From Ornithinimicrobium sufpigmenti (lineage in GTDB: Bacteria; Actinomycetota; Actinomycetes; Actinomycetales; Dermatophilaceae): a stretch of DNA of 64,000 nt. Of the stretch, positions 1-8,025 are shown piece after piece. The notes below the pieces were generated by a model. The model was not told where the DNA came from. It saw only the letters and a program-made list of their open reading frames with translations, and ran no database searches. How positions within the stretch are numbered: position 1 is the stretch's first letter; each line of letters opens with the position of its first letter. Location of the stretch: positions 1,612,001-1,676,000 of the forward strand of contig NZ_CP036403.1 of the NCBI RefSeq assembly GCF_004322775.1. Direction: 5' to 3'. The translations under genes were made by a program, and so were the position numbers.

Positions 1-82
1 GGAGGGCAGGGCGGTCCAGGCCTGGTAGGCCCAGCGGCGTGGACCCTGCAGCGACGGCATCCTGCGAGGGTAGTCGCCGTCG

Positions 83-1912
83 GTGGGCGTGAGTGGGACC
101 TCCTCGCGGTTAGGCTGGGCCGCGATGCTCGCTCTGTGGCGCACCGTCCGCCAGCTCATGACGGTCCTGCCGGCCGGCACCCGACGGTTCATCGCCACCT
201 TCGCGGTGCTGCAGAGCCTGCTCGCGGTGCTCGACGTCGCTGCTATCGGGCTGCTCGCCATCGTGCTGGCCCCCATGCTCACGGGCCAGGAGCTGACCCT
301 GCCCGTGGTCGGCATCACGCTGGGCGAGCCGCAGGACTTCGGGATCGTCCTGCTCATCGTGGGCTCCCTCATCGTGCTGAAGTCGGTGCTGGCGATCGGC
401 CTGCAGTGGTGGGCCACCCGGCGCTTCGCCCGGTTCGAGCAGGTGCTCGGGGCCCGGCTGCTGGAGGCCACCTTCAAGGCACCCTGGACCGAGCGGCTGA
501 GCCGCAACTCCACCGACATCATCCGCTCCACCGACGTCGGGGTGGGTTCGACGGTCGCGGGGGTGCTCATCCCGTTCTGCCAGCTCAGCGGCGAGGTGTT
601 CACCTTCGTGGCGGTGCTCACCGTGCTGCTCGTGGCGCAGCCGGTCCTGGCCACGGCGACGATCATCTACTTCGGTTTCGTCGCCTTCCTGCTCTACCGC
701 GTCGTGCTGCGCCGGGCCGTGCGTGCCGGGCAGGACAACCGCAAGTTCTCCGCGCGGGCGATGCGGCTGGTCAGCGAGATGGTGCACTCGCTGAAGGAGG
801 TCACCCTGCGGGACAAGTCGCAGGAGGTGGCCGACACCGTGCTGAAGGTGCGGCGCCGCGCCTCGATGGCACGGGCGAACCAGAACTTCCTCGGCGTCAT
901 CCCGCGCTACGTGCTGGAGGCCGGTCTGGTCGGCGGGCTGGTCATCGGCGGCCTCATCGGCTACCTGCAGAACGGTGTCACCGGCGCGGTCACCGCGATC
1001 GCGCTCTTCGGGGTGGCGGGCTTCCGGCTGGTGCCGTCGCTGACCCGGTTCCAGACGATCATGGGGCAGACCGGGGCCAACATGCCGTTCGCCGAGCAGG
1101 TGCTCGAGGAGATCGAGCGGGGCAAGGAGTATGTGGACGCCGAGCTCACCGGGGGGAACGAGCCGCTGCCGGAGGGGGCACGCACTCTCCGCCTCGAGTC
1201 GGTCACCTTCACCTACCCCGGCGCGGCCACCCCTGCGGTGAGGGACGTCAGCCTCACCCTGCCGTTCGGCCAGACCCTGGCCCTGGTGGGGGCCTCCGGC
1301 TCCGGGAAGTCGACGCTGGTGGACCTGATCCTCGGGCTGCTCCACCCCGACTCCGGCCAGATCCTCGTCGAGGACCGTCCGTTGTCGGACGTGCTCAAGG
1401 CCTGGCGGGCTCGGGTCGGCTACGTCCCCCAGGAGGTCACGCTCTTCGACGCGTCGGTGGCCCGCAACGTGGCGCTGGCCTGGGACGACGCCAACATCGA
1501 CGAGGACCGCGTGCGGCGGGCCCTGGACCGGGCGCAGCTGCTCGACGTGGTCGAGGCCCGGCCGGACGGGATCCACGGCAAGGTCGGCGAGCGGGGGCTG
1601 CAGCTCTCCGGTGGCCAGCGGCAGCGCCTCGGCGTCGCGCGGGCCCTCTACACCGACCCCCTCGTGCTCGTGATGGACGAGGCCACGTCCGCGCTCGACA
1701 CCTCCACCGAGGCGGCCGTCACCTCCGCGATCCGGGAGCTGTCAGGAGAGGTCTCGGTCATCGTCGTCGCGCACCGGCTGGCCACGATCCGGCACAGCGA
1801 GCAGGTGTGCTTCATGCGCGACGGCGAGCTGGTCGCCAGCGGCAGCTTCGCCGAGGTCGTCGCCGCGCAGCCGGACTTCGCCGCGCAGGCGGCCCTGGCG
1901 GGGCTGACGTGA
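83..1912 (+). CDS. ABC transporter, fused permease and ATPase
   Basis: Half-size ABC exporter of 609 residues. The N-terminal ~330 residues hold about six membrane segments (exporter type I fold). The ATPase domain has Walker A GASGSGKS near residue 403, the LSGGQ signature, Walker B VLVMDEATSALD and a following AHR switch histidine. The GTG at 83 gives the longest reading; the ATG at 125 is an equally possible start. The stop overlaps the next glycosyltransferase start (GTGA), so the two are translationally coupled. From this context it probably flips or exports a lipid-linked or polysaccharide product made by the neighbouring transferases. The substrate cannot be read from the sequence; a lipid or peptide exporter is the alternative. 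Confidence 0.9.
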   Translation: MGVSGTSSRLGWAAMLALWRTVRQLMTVLPAGTRRFIATFAVLQSLLAVLDVAAIGLLAIVLAPMLTGQELTLPVVGITLGEPQDFGIVLLIVGSLIVLKSVLAIGLQWWATRRFARFEQVLGARLLEATFKAPWTERLSRNSTDIIRSTDVGVGSTVAGVLIPFCQLSGEVFTFVAVLTVLLVAQPVLATATIIYFGFVAFLLYRVVLRRAVRAGQDNRKFSARAMRLVSEMVHSLKEVTLRDKSQEVADTVLKVRRRASMARANQNFLGVIPRYVLEAGLVGGLVIGGLIGYLQNGVTGAVTAIALFGVAGFRLVPSLTRFQTIMGQTGANMPFAEQVLEEIERGKEYVDAELTGGNEPLPEGARTLRLESVTFTYPGAATPAVRDVSLTLPFGQTLALVGASGSGKSTLVDLILGLLHPDSGQILVEDRPLSDVLKAWRARVGYVPQEVTLFDASVARNVALAWDDANIDEDRVRRALDRAQLLDVVEARPDGIHGKVGERGLQLSGGQRQRLGVARALYTDPLVLVMDEATSALDTSTEAAVTSAIRELSGEVSVIVVAHRLATIRHSEQVCFMRDGELVASGSFAEVVAAQPDFAAQAALAGLT

Positions 1913-3378
1913 GCGCGCTACCCACGGTCGCCGGCCGGGCACCCCGTGTGGTGAGCCTTGTCTACAACGACGCCAGCCGGGACTCGCGCGTGCTCAAGAC
2001 GACCGCGACCCTGCGTGCAGCCGGCGCCGACGCCCGGATCGTGGCCTCGGCCCGTGAGCACGCCGGTCACCCGGCCGGCGTCGGGTGGGTCGGCGACCTG
2101 GAGGTGCACCGGGTCGCGGACCTGAGCCTGGTCCGCAGCTTCCCGCGGCTGGCCGCGGCGTGGCGCCGCTACCGGGGGAGGAACGCGGCACCGGTGACGG
2201 ACGCCGCGCCGGTGACCGACGCGTCCCAGATCGAGCCCCAAGCCGAGGTGGAGGCTCGCGAGGCAACGGGGCCGGACCCGGCACCCAGAACCGGGCTCGA
2301 GCCGATGTCGACGGCATCGACGTCCGCCACCCCCGTCACCCAGGCCTCCACCGAGAACCTCCCCACCAAGGCCCTGGCCTTCGCCGCCGACGTGTGGATG
2401 CGCACCTACGGCACGGTGCGGCTGGCCTACTGGTGGCGGGGCGCTGTGCAGGAGACCCGCGCACTGGCGCCGGACGTGGTGCACGCCAACGACGCCAACG
2501 CCCTGGTCCCCGCGCTGCTCAGCACCGTCGGGACCCCGGCTCGCGTGGTCTACGACTCCCACGAGCTCTGGCGGCACCGCAACATCCTGCGGCGCAACCG
2601 CTGGCTGGCGCCCTACGTCGAGGCGACGATCGAGTCGGTCGGGATCCGGCTGGTCGCCGGGGTGATCACGGTCTCGCCCTCGATCGCCGACTGGCTGCAG
2701 GGCACCTACTCCCTGCGCGAGCGCCCGACCCTGGTCCGCAACATCCCCACCGCCCGGAAGCTGCCCGACCCCGCGCAGGGACGGTTGCGTGAGCTCGCTG
2801 GGCTCGGACCGGACGACAGGGTCGTCTCCTACGTCGGCGGCATCACCACCGGCCGCGGACTGGAGGAGACCGTCGACGCGATGGCGCTGCTGCCCGAGGA
2901 CACGCACCTCGTCCTCCTCGGCTACGGCGAGCAGCGGTATGTCGACGCTCTGCTCGCGCGTGCCCGGTCAGCTGGGGTGGCGCACCGGGTGCACCTGGCC
3001 GGCAGCGTGCCCTCCCCGGAGGTGCCGCAGGCCTTGGCCGACGCCGACGTCGCCGTGGTCTTCGTCCGTCCGATCTGCCTGTCCTACCTCTACTCGTTAC
3101 CGAACAAGCTCTTCGAGTCCATCCACGCCGGGCTGCCCATCGTGGCGGCCGACCTGCCCGACACCGCGGAGGTGGTCCGCCGGTACGGCGTGGGTGAGGT
3201 CTTCGACGCGAACACACCCGAGGACCTCGCGGCGGCGATCCGGCAGGTGCTGGCCGACCCGACCGCATACCGGGACGCGACCCGGGCCGCCGCTGCCGAG
3301 CTGACCTGGGAGCACGAGGCCGACCAGCTGGTCGAGTTGTACACCAGGGTCCTGGAAGGACAAGGACGCCGTGGCTGA
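1909..3378 (+). CDS. Glycosyltransferase, GT4-like
   Basis: A 489-residue GT-B fold glycosyltransferase. The N-terminal half has the acceptor-side pattern VSLVYNDASRDSRVL, and the C-terminal half has the GT4 nucleotide-sugar signature FESIHAGLPIVAADLPDTAEV. Between the two, around residues 95-150, lies an Ala/Thr/Pro-rich linker with two tandem APVTDA copies, longer than usual for the family. The GTG start overlaps the stop of the ABC exporter gene, and the 3' end overlaps the next glycosyltransferase by 8 nt, so the three form one operon. It probably adds a hexose or amino sugar during surface glycan assembly; donor and acceptor are unknown. Confidence 0.85.
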   Translation: MSALPTVAGRAPRVVSLVYNDASRDSRVLKTTATLRAAGADARIVASAREHAGHPAGVGWVGDLEVHRVADLSLVRSFPRLAAAWRRYRGRNAAPVTDAAPVTDASQIEPQAEVEAREATGPDPAPRTGLEPMSTASTSATPVTQASTENLPTKALAFAADVWMRTYGTVRLAYWWRGAVQETRALAPDVVHANDANALVPALLSTVGTPARVVYDSHELWRHRNILRRNRWLAPYVEATIESVGIRLVAGVITVSPSIADWLQGTYSLRERPTLVRNIPTARKLPDPAQGRLRELAGLGPDDRVVSYVGGITTGRGLEETVDAMALLPEDTHLVLLGYGEQRYVDALLARARSAGVAHRVHLAGSVPSPEVPQALADADVAVVFVRPICLSYLYSLPNKLFESIHAGLPIVAADLPDTAEVVRRYGVGEVFDANTPEDLAAAIRQVLADPTAYRDATRAAAAELTWEHEADQLVELYTRVLEGQGRRG

Positions 3379-4516
3379 AGCCGGCGAGGTGCTGGTGATG
3401 TCGTTCAGCCTGCTGCGCTCCGACGCGCGGGTGCTGCGCCAGCTCCGGCTGCTCACCGCCGAGGGCCACCGCGTGAGCACGCTCGGCTACGGGGAGGCTC
3501 CCGACGGCGTCGTCGAGCACCTGCGGATCCCGGACGACGTGGTGAGCTGGCACAAGGACCGGGCGCGCCTGATGACGCGAAGGTTCCGCGCGGCATACCG
3601 GACCGCGCCCGTCGTGCGGGCGGCGACGCGGCTGCTGGCCGGTCGGGAGGCCAGGTATGACGTGGTGCTCGCCAACGACATCGACACGCTGCCGCTGGCG
3701 CTCGACGTGGCGCCGCGTGGCGGGGTGCACGCGGACCTGCACGAGTACCACTCCCGGCAGCGCGAGGAGCTGCTGCGGTGGCGGCTCTTCGTGGCGCCGT
3801 ACTACCGGTGGCTGGTGCGCACCTTCGGGCCGCGCGCGGACTCGGTGACGACGGTGGGGCAGCGGCTGGCCGAGCAGTACGAGCAGGAGTTCGGCCTGCG
3901 CTGCGGCGTGGTCTACAACGCGCCGGAGCGGTCCGACCTGCCCGTCGGCGAGGTCGGCGACCCGGTCCGGCTCGTGCACGCCGGCCATGCCACGCCTGGC
4001 CGGCTCGGGACGGTGCTGGAGGCGATGGAGCTGGTCACGTCGGGGGCCACCCTCGACCTCTACCTCGTGCAGGGCGGCGGGTATGCCGCAGAGCTGGCGG
4101 AGCGGTACGCCGACCACCCGCGGGTGCGGGTGCACGACGCGGTGCCCCCGGCCGACCTGGTGCGCACCCTGAACCGTTACGACGTGGGCATCCACATCCT
4201 GGCGCCGGTGTCCTTCAACCACCGCTACGCGATGCCCAACAAGCTCTTCGACTACGTCCAGGCCCGGCTCGGTGTGCTCATCGGGCCGAGCCCGGAGATG
4301 GCGGCGATGGTGCGCGAGCACGACGTCGGCTGGGTGACCGAGGATTTCACCGCTTCGGACGTGGCCCGCACGATCGACGGGTTGACCCGCGAGGACGTGG
4401 CCCGGGCGAAGGCGGCCAGCGACGTCGCGGCCGGCGTGCTGTGCGCCGAGGAGCAGGTCGCGGGGTGGGCGGAGCCGGTGGGTGAGCTGGTGAGGAAGGC
4501 TTACGGCAGTAGTTGA
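3371..4516 (+). CDS. Glycosyltransferase, GT4-like
   Basis: A 381-residue GT-B type transferase that begins with VLVMSFSLLRSDARVLRQL, a pattern close to the N-terminus of the preceding transferase, which suggests an old duplication. The C-terminal donor-binding region contains MPNKLFDYVQARLGVLIG. The GTG start lies 8 nt inside the upstream gene, and it is the last gene of this exporter-transferase operon. Expected to act in the cytoplasm on a lipid-linked or nucleotide-activated glycan; specificity cannot be read. Confidence 0.85.
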   Translation: MAEAGEVLVMSFSLLRSDARVLRQLRLLTAEGHRVSTLGYGEAPDGVVEHLRIPDDVVSWHKDRARLMTRRFRAAYRTAPVVRAATRLLAGREARYDVVLANDIDTLPLALDVAPRGGVHADLHEYHSRQREELLRWRLFVAPYYRWLVRTFGPRADSVTTVGQRLAEQYEQEFGLRCGVVYNAPERSDLPVGEVGDPVRLVHAGHATPGRLGTVLEAMELVTSGATLDLYLVQGGGYAAELAERYADHPRVRVHDAVPPADLVRTLNRYDVGIHILAPVSFNHRYAMPNKLFDYVQARLGVLIGPSPEMAAMVREHDVGWVTEDFTASDVARTIDGLTREDVARAKAASDVAAGVLCAEEQVAGWAEPVGELVRKAYGSS

Positions 4517-4562
4517 CGCAGAGTGGCGTCAGACTGATCGTCCCGGCGCAGGGCTCTTGACG

Positions 4563-4590
4563 CCATAGGTAACTTAATGGTTACCTATGG
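4563..4590. promoter_or_regulatory. Perfect 11-bp palindrome, likely ArsR-family operator
   Basis: CCATAGGTAAC (4563-4573) and GTTACCTATGG (4580-4590) are exact reverse complements around a 6-nt AT-rich spacer. ArsR-family repressors bind such inverted repeats. The ATG of the regulator at 4587 lies inside the right arm and no Shine-Dalgarno sequence precedes it, so a leaderless, self-repressed transcript is likely. Confidence 0.7.
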
Positions 4591-5006
4591 AGATGGACGT
4601 GTTCTCGGCGATCGCGGACCCGGTGCGGCGCGGGCTGCTCGACCAGCTGGGGAGGTCAGGGCCGGCCCGGGTCGTTGACCTGACGGCCGGGCGCGGCATC
4701 TCCCGCCCCGCCGTCAGCCGGCACCTACGGGTCCTCGGGGAGGCCGGGCTGGTGACGGCGACCGACCGTGGACGGGAGCGGCACTACGAGCTGGTGCCCG
4801 AGCCGCTCCAGGAGGTCGTCTCCTGGGTCGGCGCGCTGTCCGAGCCGGCTCGACCCCCGGTCGCCGAGCACCACCTCGACGCCCTCGACCTCGAGGTGCG
4901 CCGCACCGTCCGGGACCACGGCGGCGACCGTGCCGCCCGACCGGGCGGACCACATACCGGAGCAGACACCCGGACCGCTCCCCGCACGGCAGGAGAGAGC
5001 GCATGA
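4587..5006 (+). CDS. ArsR-family transcriptional regulator
   Basis: A 139-residue winged-helix repressor. Residues ~5-85 show the family pattern: FSAIADPVRRGLLDQL, then recognition helix SRPAVSRHLRVLGEAGLV and wing RGRERHYEL. No CxC metal site is visible, so it is probably of the metal-independent subtype usually paired with SRPBCC proteins. The stop overlaps the start of the SRPBCC gene by 4 nt (ATGA). A perfect palindrome covers the start codon and is the likely autoregulatory operator. The C-terminal ~40 residues are Arg/Gly/Thr-rich and probably disordered. Confidence 0.9.
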   Translation: MEMDVFSAIADPVRRGLLDQLGRSGPARVVDLTAGRGISRPAVSRHLRVLGEAGLVTATDRGRERHYELVPEPLQEVVSWVGALSEPARPPVAEHHLDALDLEVRRTVRDHGGDRAARPGGPHTGADTRTAPRTAGESA

Positions 5007-5515
5007 TCACCGGACGACCCGAGACCCGCGACGGGCAGGACCACCTCGTGCTGACCCGCACCTTCCAGGCCCCCGTGGAGGACGTGTGGGCCGCGATCAC
5101 CGAGCCGGAGCGGCTCGGCCGGTGGTTCGGCGTCTGGAGCGGAGATCCGGCAACCGGCCAGGTGCAGGTGCGGTGGGACTACGAGGACGACGTCGCGGAG
5201 GAGACCTACGTCATCGAGGTCTGCGAGGCGCCGCACCGGCTGCGCCTGCACAACCTGTCCGAGAAGCCGGCAGACGTCTGGACGCTCGACCTGCGGCTGA
5301 GTGAGGTCGAGGGCCGGACCGTGCTCGACTTCGCGCAGGTGATGAGCGACGGGCTGCCCGTCACCGAGGTCGGCCCCGGGTGGGAGTACTACCTGGACCG
5401 GCTGGCCGACAGCGTGCGCACCGGCGAGGTGAGCCAGGTCGGCTGGGACGGGTACCTCGACCTCGCGCCGGAGTATGCCGAGGCGTTCGGGAAGGCCGGC
5501 GGTCAGTCGTCCTGA
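5003..5515 (+). CDS. SRPBCC/AHSA1-domain protein
   Basis: A 170-residue START-like helix-grip protein. The opening LTRTFQAPVEDVWAAITEPERLGRWFG is typical of the AHSA1 (activator of Hsp90 ATPase C-terminal-like) family. In actinobacteria these proteins are commonly co-transcribed with an ArsR repressor, as here, where the genes overlap by 4 nt. The fold makes a hydrophobic cavity for a small ligand, but no ligand is known for this gene. A role in stress response or small-molecule handling is only an inference. Confidence 0.88.
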   Translation: MITGRPETRDGQDHLVLTRTFQAPVEDVWAAITEPERLGRWFGVWSGDPATGQVQVRWDYEDDVAEETYVIEVCEAPHRLRLHNLSEKPADVWTLDLRLSEVEGRTVLDFAQVMSDGLPVTEVGPGWEYYLDRLADSVRTGEVSQVGWDGYLDLAPEYAEAFGKAGGQSS

Positions 5516-5635
5516 CCCGCGGTGGAGCCTCCAGTCGGCAGTTGCAACGCGGGACGCAGGCGCCCACCAGCTGCACGACGTAGGTCACATGACGGCTCGC
5601 TGGAACCCGCCAGGGTCCTGGTCAGACGGTTGCCG

Positions 5636-6238
5636 TCAGACGGGTTGCAGCGGCCGGTGCTGTCCGTCCGGGAGGCGGACCGAGATGGGCTGGCCGGGAC
5701 GCACCTCGCCGCTGTGCTCGACCACCGCCATGACCCCGGCCTTGCGGACGACCCGGGCGCTCGCCGCCTCCGGGGAGGCGGTGGAGGGTGCGGGCTCCTC
5801 GCGTGGCGTCCCGTCCTGCGTGGTGAGGACCACCTTGATCAGACCCGGCCGGAAGTCGTTGATCTGCGCGCAGGGGTTGCGCAGCCCGGTGAGCCGGACC
5901 ACGGCGTCGCCGAGGTGCAGCAGGGTCCCCGTGGGTAGGCCGAGAAGATCGATGCCGGCGGTGAGGATGTTCTCGCCGAGGTCGCCGGGGGAGAGCACGT
6001 AGCCCATCGCCCTCGCCTCGTCGAAGAGCTCGGCGTGGAGGAGGTGCACCTGGCGGAGGTTGGGCTGGTTCGGGTCGCGTCGGACCCGTGAGCGGTGCTG
6101 GACGAGGGTGCCGGCGTGGGCGTCCCCGACGATGCCGAGACCGGCGATGAGCTGGATCTGGTCGACCGGCACCTTGCTGAAGCGGTGCGTCTGGTCACGG
6201 CTGACGGCCACGACGCGGGGTGTGGGGAGGTCGGTCAT
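5636..6238 (-). CDS. MOSC-domain protein
   Basis: A 200-residue MOSC-domain protein, the fold of the molybdenum-cofactor sulfurase C-terminal domain. The conserved cysteine lies in LRNPCAQINDF and the domain opens with VVAVSRDQTHRFSK. Standalone MOSC proteins of this kind are thought to move sulfur or handle molybdenum cofactor; the substrate is unknown. The ATG at 6238 is chosen because all upstream in-frame sequence belongs to the next gene's coding frame. It lies downstream of the nucleosidase gene on the same strand with a 46-nt gap, possibly co-transcribed. Confidence 0.85.
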   Translation of the reverse strand: MTDLPTPRVVAVSRDQTHRFSKVPVDQIQLIAGLGIVGDAHAGTLVQHRSRVRRDPNQPNLRQVHLLHAELFDEARAMGYVLSPGDLGENILTAGIDLLGLPTGTLLHLGDAVVRLTGLRNPCAQINDFRPGLIKVVLTTQDGTPREEPAPSTASPEAASARVVRKAGVMAVVEHSGEVRPGQPISVRLPDGQHRPLQPV

Positions 6239-6284
6239 GGTGGCTTCCTGGGGTCGGGCGGCCGGCTTCTGGCCGGCGTTGCTG

Positions 6285-6875
6285 CTACGGGCGTGAGGGC
6301 AGGTGCTCGTGCACCCAGTCGGCGAGCAGGCGGGCGCAGGCGTCGACGCCCTCGGACCAGGAGCGGCCAGCGTCCTCGTCGGCCTGGTCGGAGACGTGCT
6401 TGACCAGGCGCACCGGGACCCCTGCGGCCCGGGCCGCCGCGGCGACCGCATACCCCTCCATGTCCACGAAGTCGGCGACCTGGGCGACCCGGTCCCGCTC
6501 TGGGCCGCCGGCCACGAACCGGTCGCCGGTGGCCAGCACCAGGCCCTGGCCCGAGCTGACCGGCAGGGCCAGCGGTGGTCCGTCCGCGCGCCCGGTGACT
6601 GCCAGCACCGCCTCGCCGTCGTAGTCGTGCTGCACCACTCGGCATACCTCGTGGGTGCCGGCAACCCCGGGTCGAAGGCCGCCGGCTGTGCCGACGTTGA
6701 CGACCTGCGCCGGAAGGGTCCCGGACGCGAGCACCTGGGTGACCGCGATCGCGGCCCGCACCTTGCCGACACCGGTGACGAGGACGGGGTGGTCGACGAC
6801 GAAGTGACGGGCCTCCTGCTCCAGCGCCACGACGATCAGGGTCGAGGAGGGGGTGAGGCGTCCGGTGAGCTGCAT
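6285..6875 (-). CDS. MTA/SAH nucleosidase-like phosphorylase-fold protein
   Basis: A 196-residue protein of the nucleoside phosphorylase (PNP/UDP) fold. It has VNVGTAGGLRPGV in the phosphate or ribose loop, FVDMEGYAVAAAA with the ribose-binding Met-Glu pair, and the catalytic aspartate in VKHVSDQADED. These match methylthioadenosine/S-adenosylhomocysteine nucleosidases, although the protein is slightly shorter than usual. It probably cleaves the glycosidic bond of MTA, SAH or a related nucleoside. The start ATG at 6875 follows the end of wecB by 4 nt, which indicates one transcript with wecB although the functions differ. Confidence 0.8.
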   Translation of the reverse strand: MQLTGRLTPSSTLIVVALEQEARHFVVDHPVLVTGVGKVRAAIAVTQVLASGTLPAQVVNVGTAGGLRPGVAGTHEVCRVVQHDYDGEAVLAVTGRADGPPLALPVSSGQGLVLATGDRFVAGGPERDRVAQVADFVDMEGYAVAAAARAAGVPVRLVKHVSDQADEDAGRSWSEGVDACARLLADWVHEHLPSRP

Positions 6876-6879
6876 GGGT

Positions 6880-7983
6880 CTACCTCGCGGGGTCGGCGCT
6901 TGTGGCATCGACGGTGCCGTTGAGGAGGGCGTCGAGGACGGCGTCGGCGGCGTGGCCGTCGCCGTAGGGGGCGGCGTCGGTGGGGGAGGGCTGCGGACGG
7001 GATGCGGCGCGGGCGATGTCGTCGGCGGTGGCGGTGCGGGGGTCGATGAGGAGGTTCCAGCCCAGCTCGACGGTCTCGACCCACTCGGTCTCGCTGCGCA
7101 CGGTGGTGCACGGGGTCCGTAGGGCGAAGGCTTCCTTCTGCAGTCCGCCGGAGTCGGTGACCACGCCGCGGGCTGCACTGACGGCGCCGATGAGCGCGGG
7201 GTAGGGCAGGGGGTCGCGCACGGTCAGGGAGCCGCCCTGCAGGTCCAGGCCTTGGGCCTGGGCGCGGGCCCGCAGGCGTGGGTGGGCCAGCAGCACGACG
7301 GGGTGGTCGACCTGCTGCAGGCCGTGGATGATCCCGGCGAGCCGGGCCGGGTCGTCGGTGTTCTCGGCCCGGTGGATGGTGGCCACGGAGAAGGTGCCCG
7401 GTTCCAGGCGCAGGTCGGCCAGGACGCTGGTGGTGTCGGTGAGCTCGGAGCGGACCTTGAGCAGCACGTCGACCATGACGTCACCGACGAGGACCGAGCG
7501 GGTGGCCAGGCCCTCGGCGGCCAGGTGGTCCATCGCGACCTGGGTGGGGGCCAGGAGCAGGTCGGCGGCGTGGTCGGTGAGCACGCGGTTGTGCTCCTCG
7601 GGCATGGCCCGGTTGAACGAGCGCAGCCCGGCCTCCAGGTGCGCCACCGGCAGGTGCAGCTTCACCGCGGACAGGGCACCGGCCAGGGTGGAGTTGGTGT
7701 CGCCGTAGACGAGCACCCAGTCGGGCCGGTGCTGGGTCAGGACCTCGTCCATCCGAGCCAGGATCGCCCCGGTCTGGGCGCCGTGCCCGGCCGACCCGAC
7801 GTCCAGGTGGACGTCGGGGTCGGGGATGCCCAGGTCGGTGAAGAACACGTCGGAGAGCATCGGGTCGTAGTGCTGCCCGGTGTGCACGATCACGTGCTCC
7901 ACCCCGCGCTCACGACAGGCGTCGGCCACCGGGGCCAGCTTGACGAACTGCGGACGGGCACCGACCACGCTCAGGATCTTCAC
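6880..7983 (-). CDS. wecB: UDP-N-acetylglucosamine 2-epimerase (non-hydrolysing)
   Basis: A 367-residue epimerase that interconverts UDP-GlcNAc and UDP-ManNAc. Family hallmarks are the start MKILSVVGARPQFVKLAPV, HTGQHYDPMLSDVFF, and HLEAGLRSFNRAMPEEHNR with the catalytic acid residues. TDSGGLQKEAF holds the UDP-binding site. The start is GTG at 7983. With the UDP-ManNAc-type dehydrogenase at 14147 it would supply UDP-ManNAcA, a precursor for surface or teichuronic-type polysaccharide. The protein has the usual full length. Confidence 0.95.
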   Translation of the reverse strand: MKILSVVGARPQFVKLAPVADACRERGVEHVIVHTGQHYDPMLSDVFFTDLGIPDPDVHLDVGSAGHGAQTGAILARMDEVLTQHRPDWVLVYGDTNSTLAGALSAVKLHLPVAHLEAGLRSFNRAMPEEHNRVLTDHAADLLLAPTQVAMDHLAAEGLATRSVLVGDVMVDVLLKVRSELTDTTSVLADLRLEPGTFSVATIHRAENTDDPARLAGIIHGLQQVDHPVVLLAHPRLRARAQAQGLDLQGGSLTVRDPLPYPALIGAVSAARGVVTDSGGLQKEAFALRTPCTTVRSETEWVETVELGWNLLIDPRTATADDIARAASRPQPSPTDAAPYGDGHAADAVLDALLNGTVDATSADPAR

Positions 7984-8025
7984 GGGCCCCAGGGTATGCG
8001 TCGGCGCCAGCGACTCCTTCAGGGC

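Noticed and set aside
110..1576. 488-residue minus-strand open frame under the ABC exporter
   Set aside because: His/Arg/Gly-rich composition with no domain; typical antisense artefact in very GC-rich DNA.
136..1908. Long plus-strand open frame before the first glycosyltransferase
   Set aside because: It is an out-of-frame shadow of the ABC exporter, rich in Arg/Gly/Pro. The real transferase starts at 1909.
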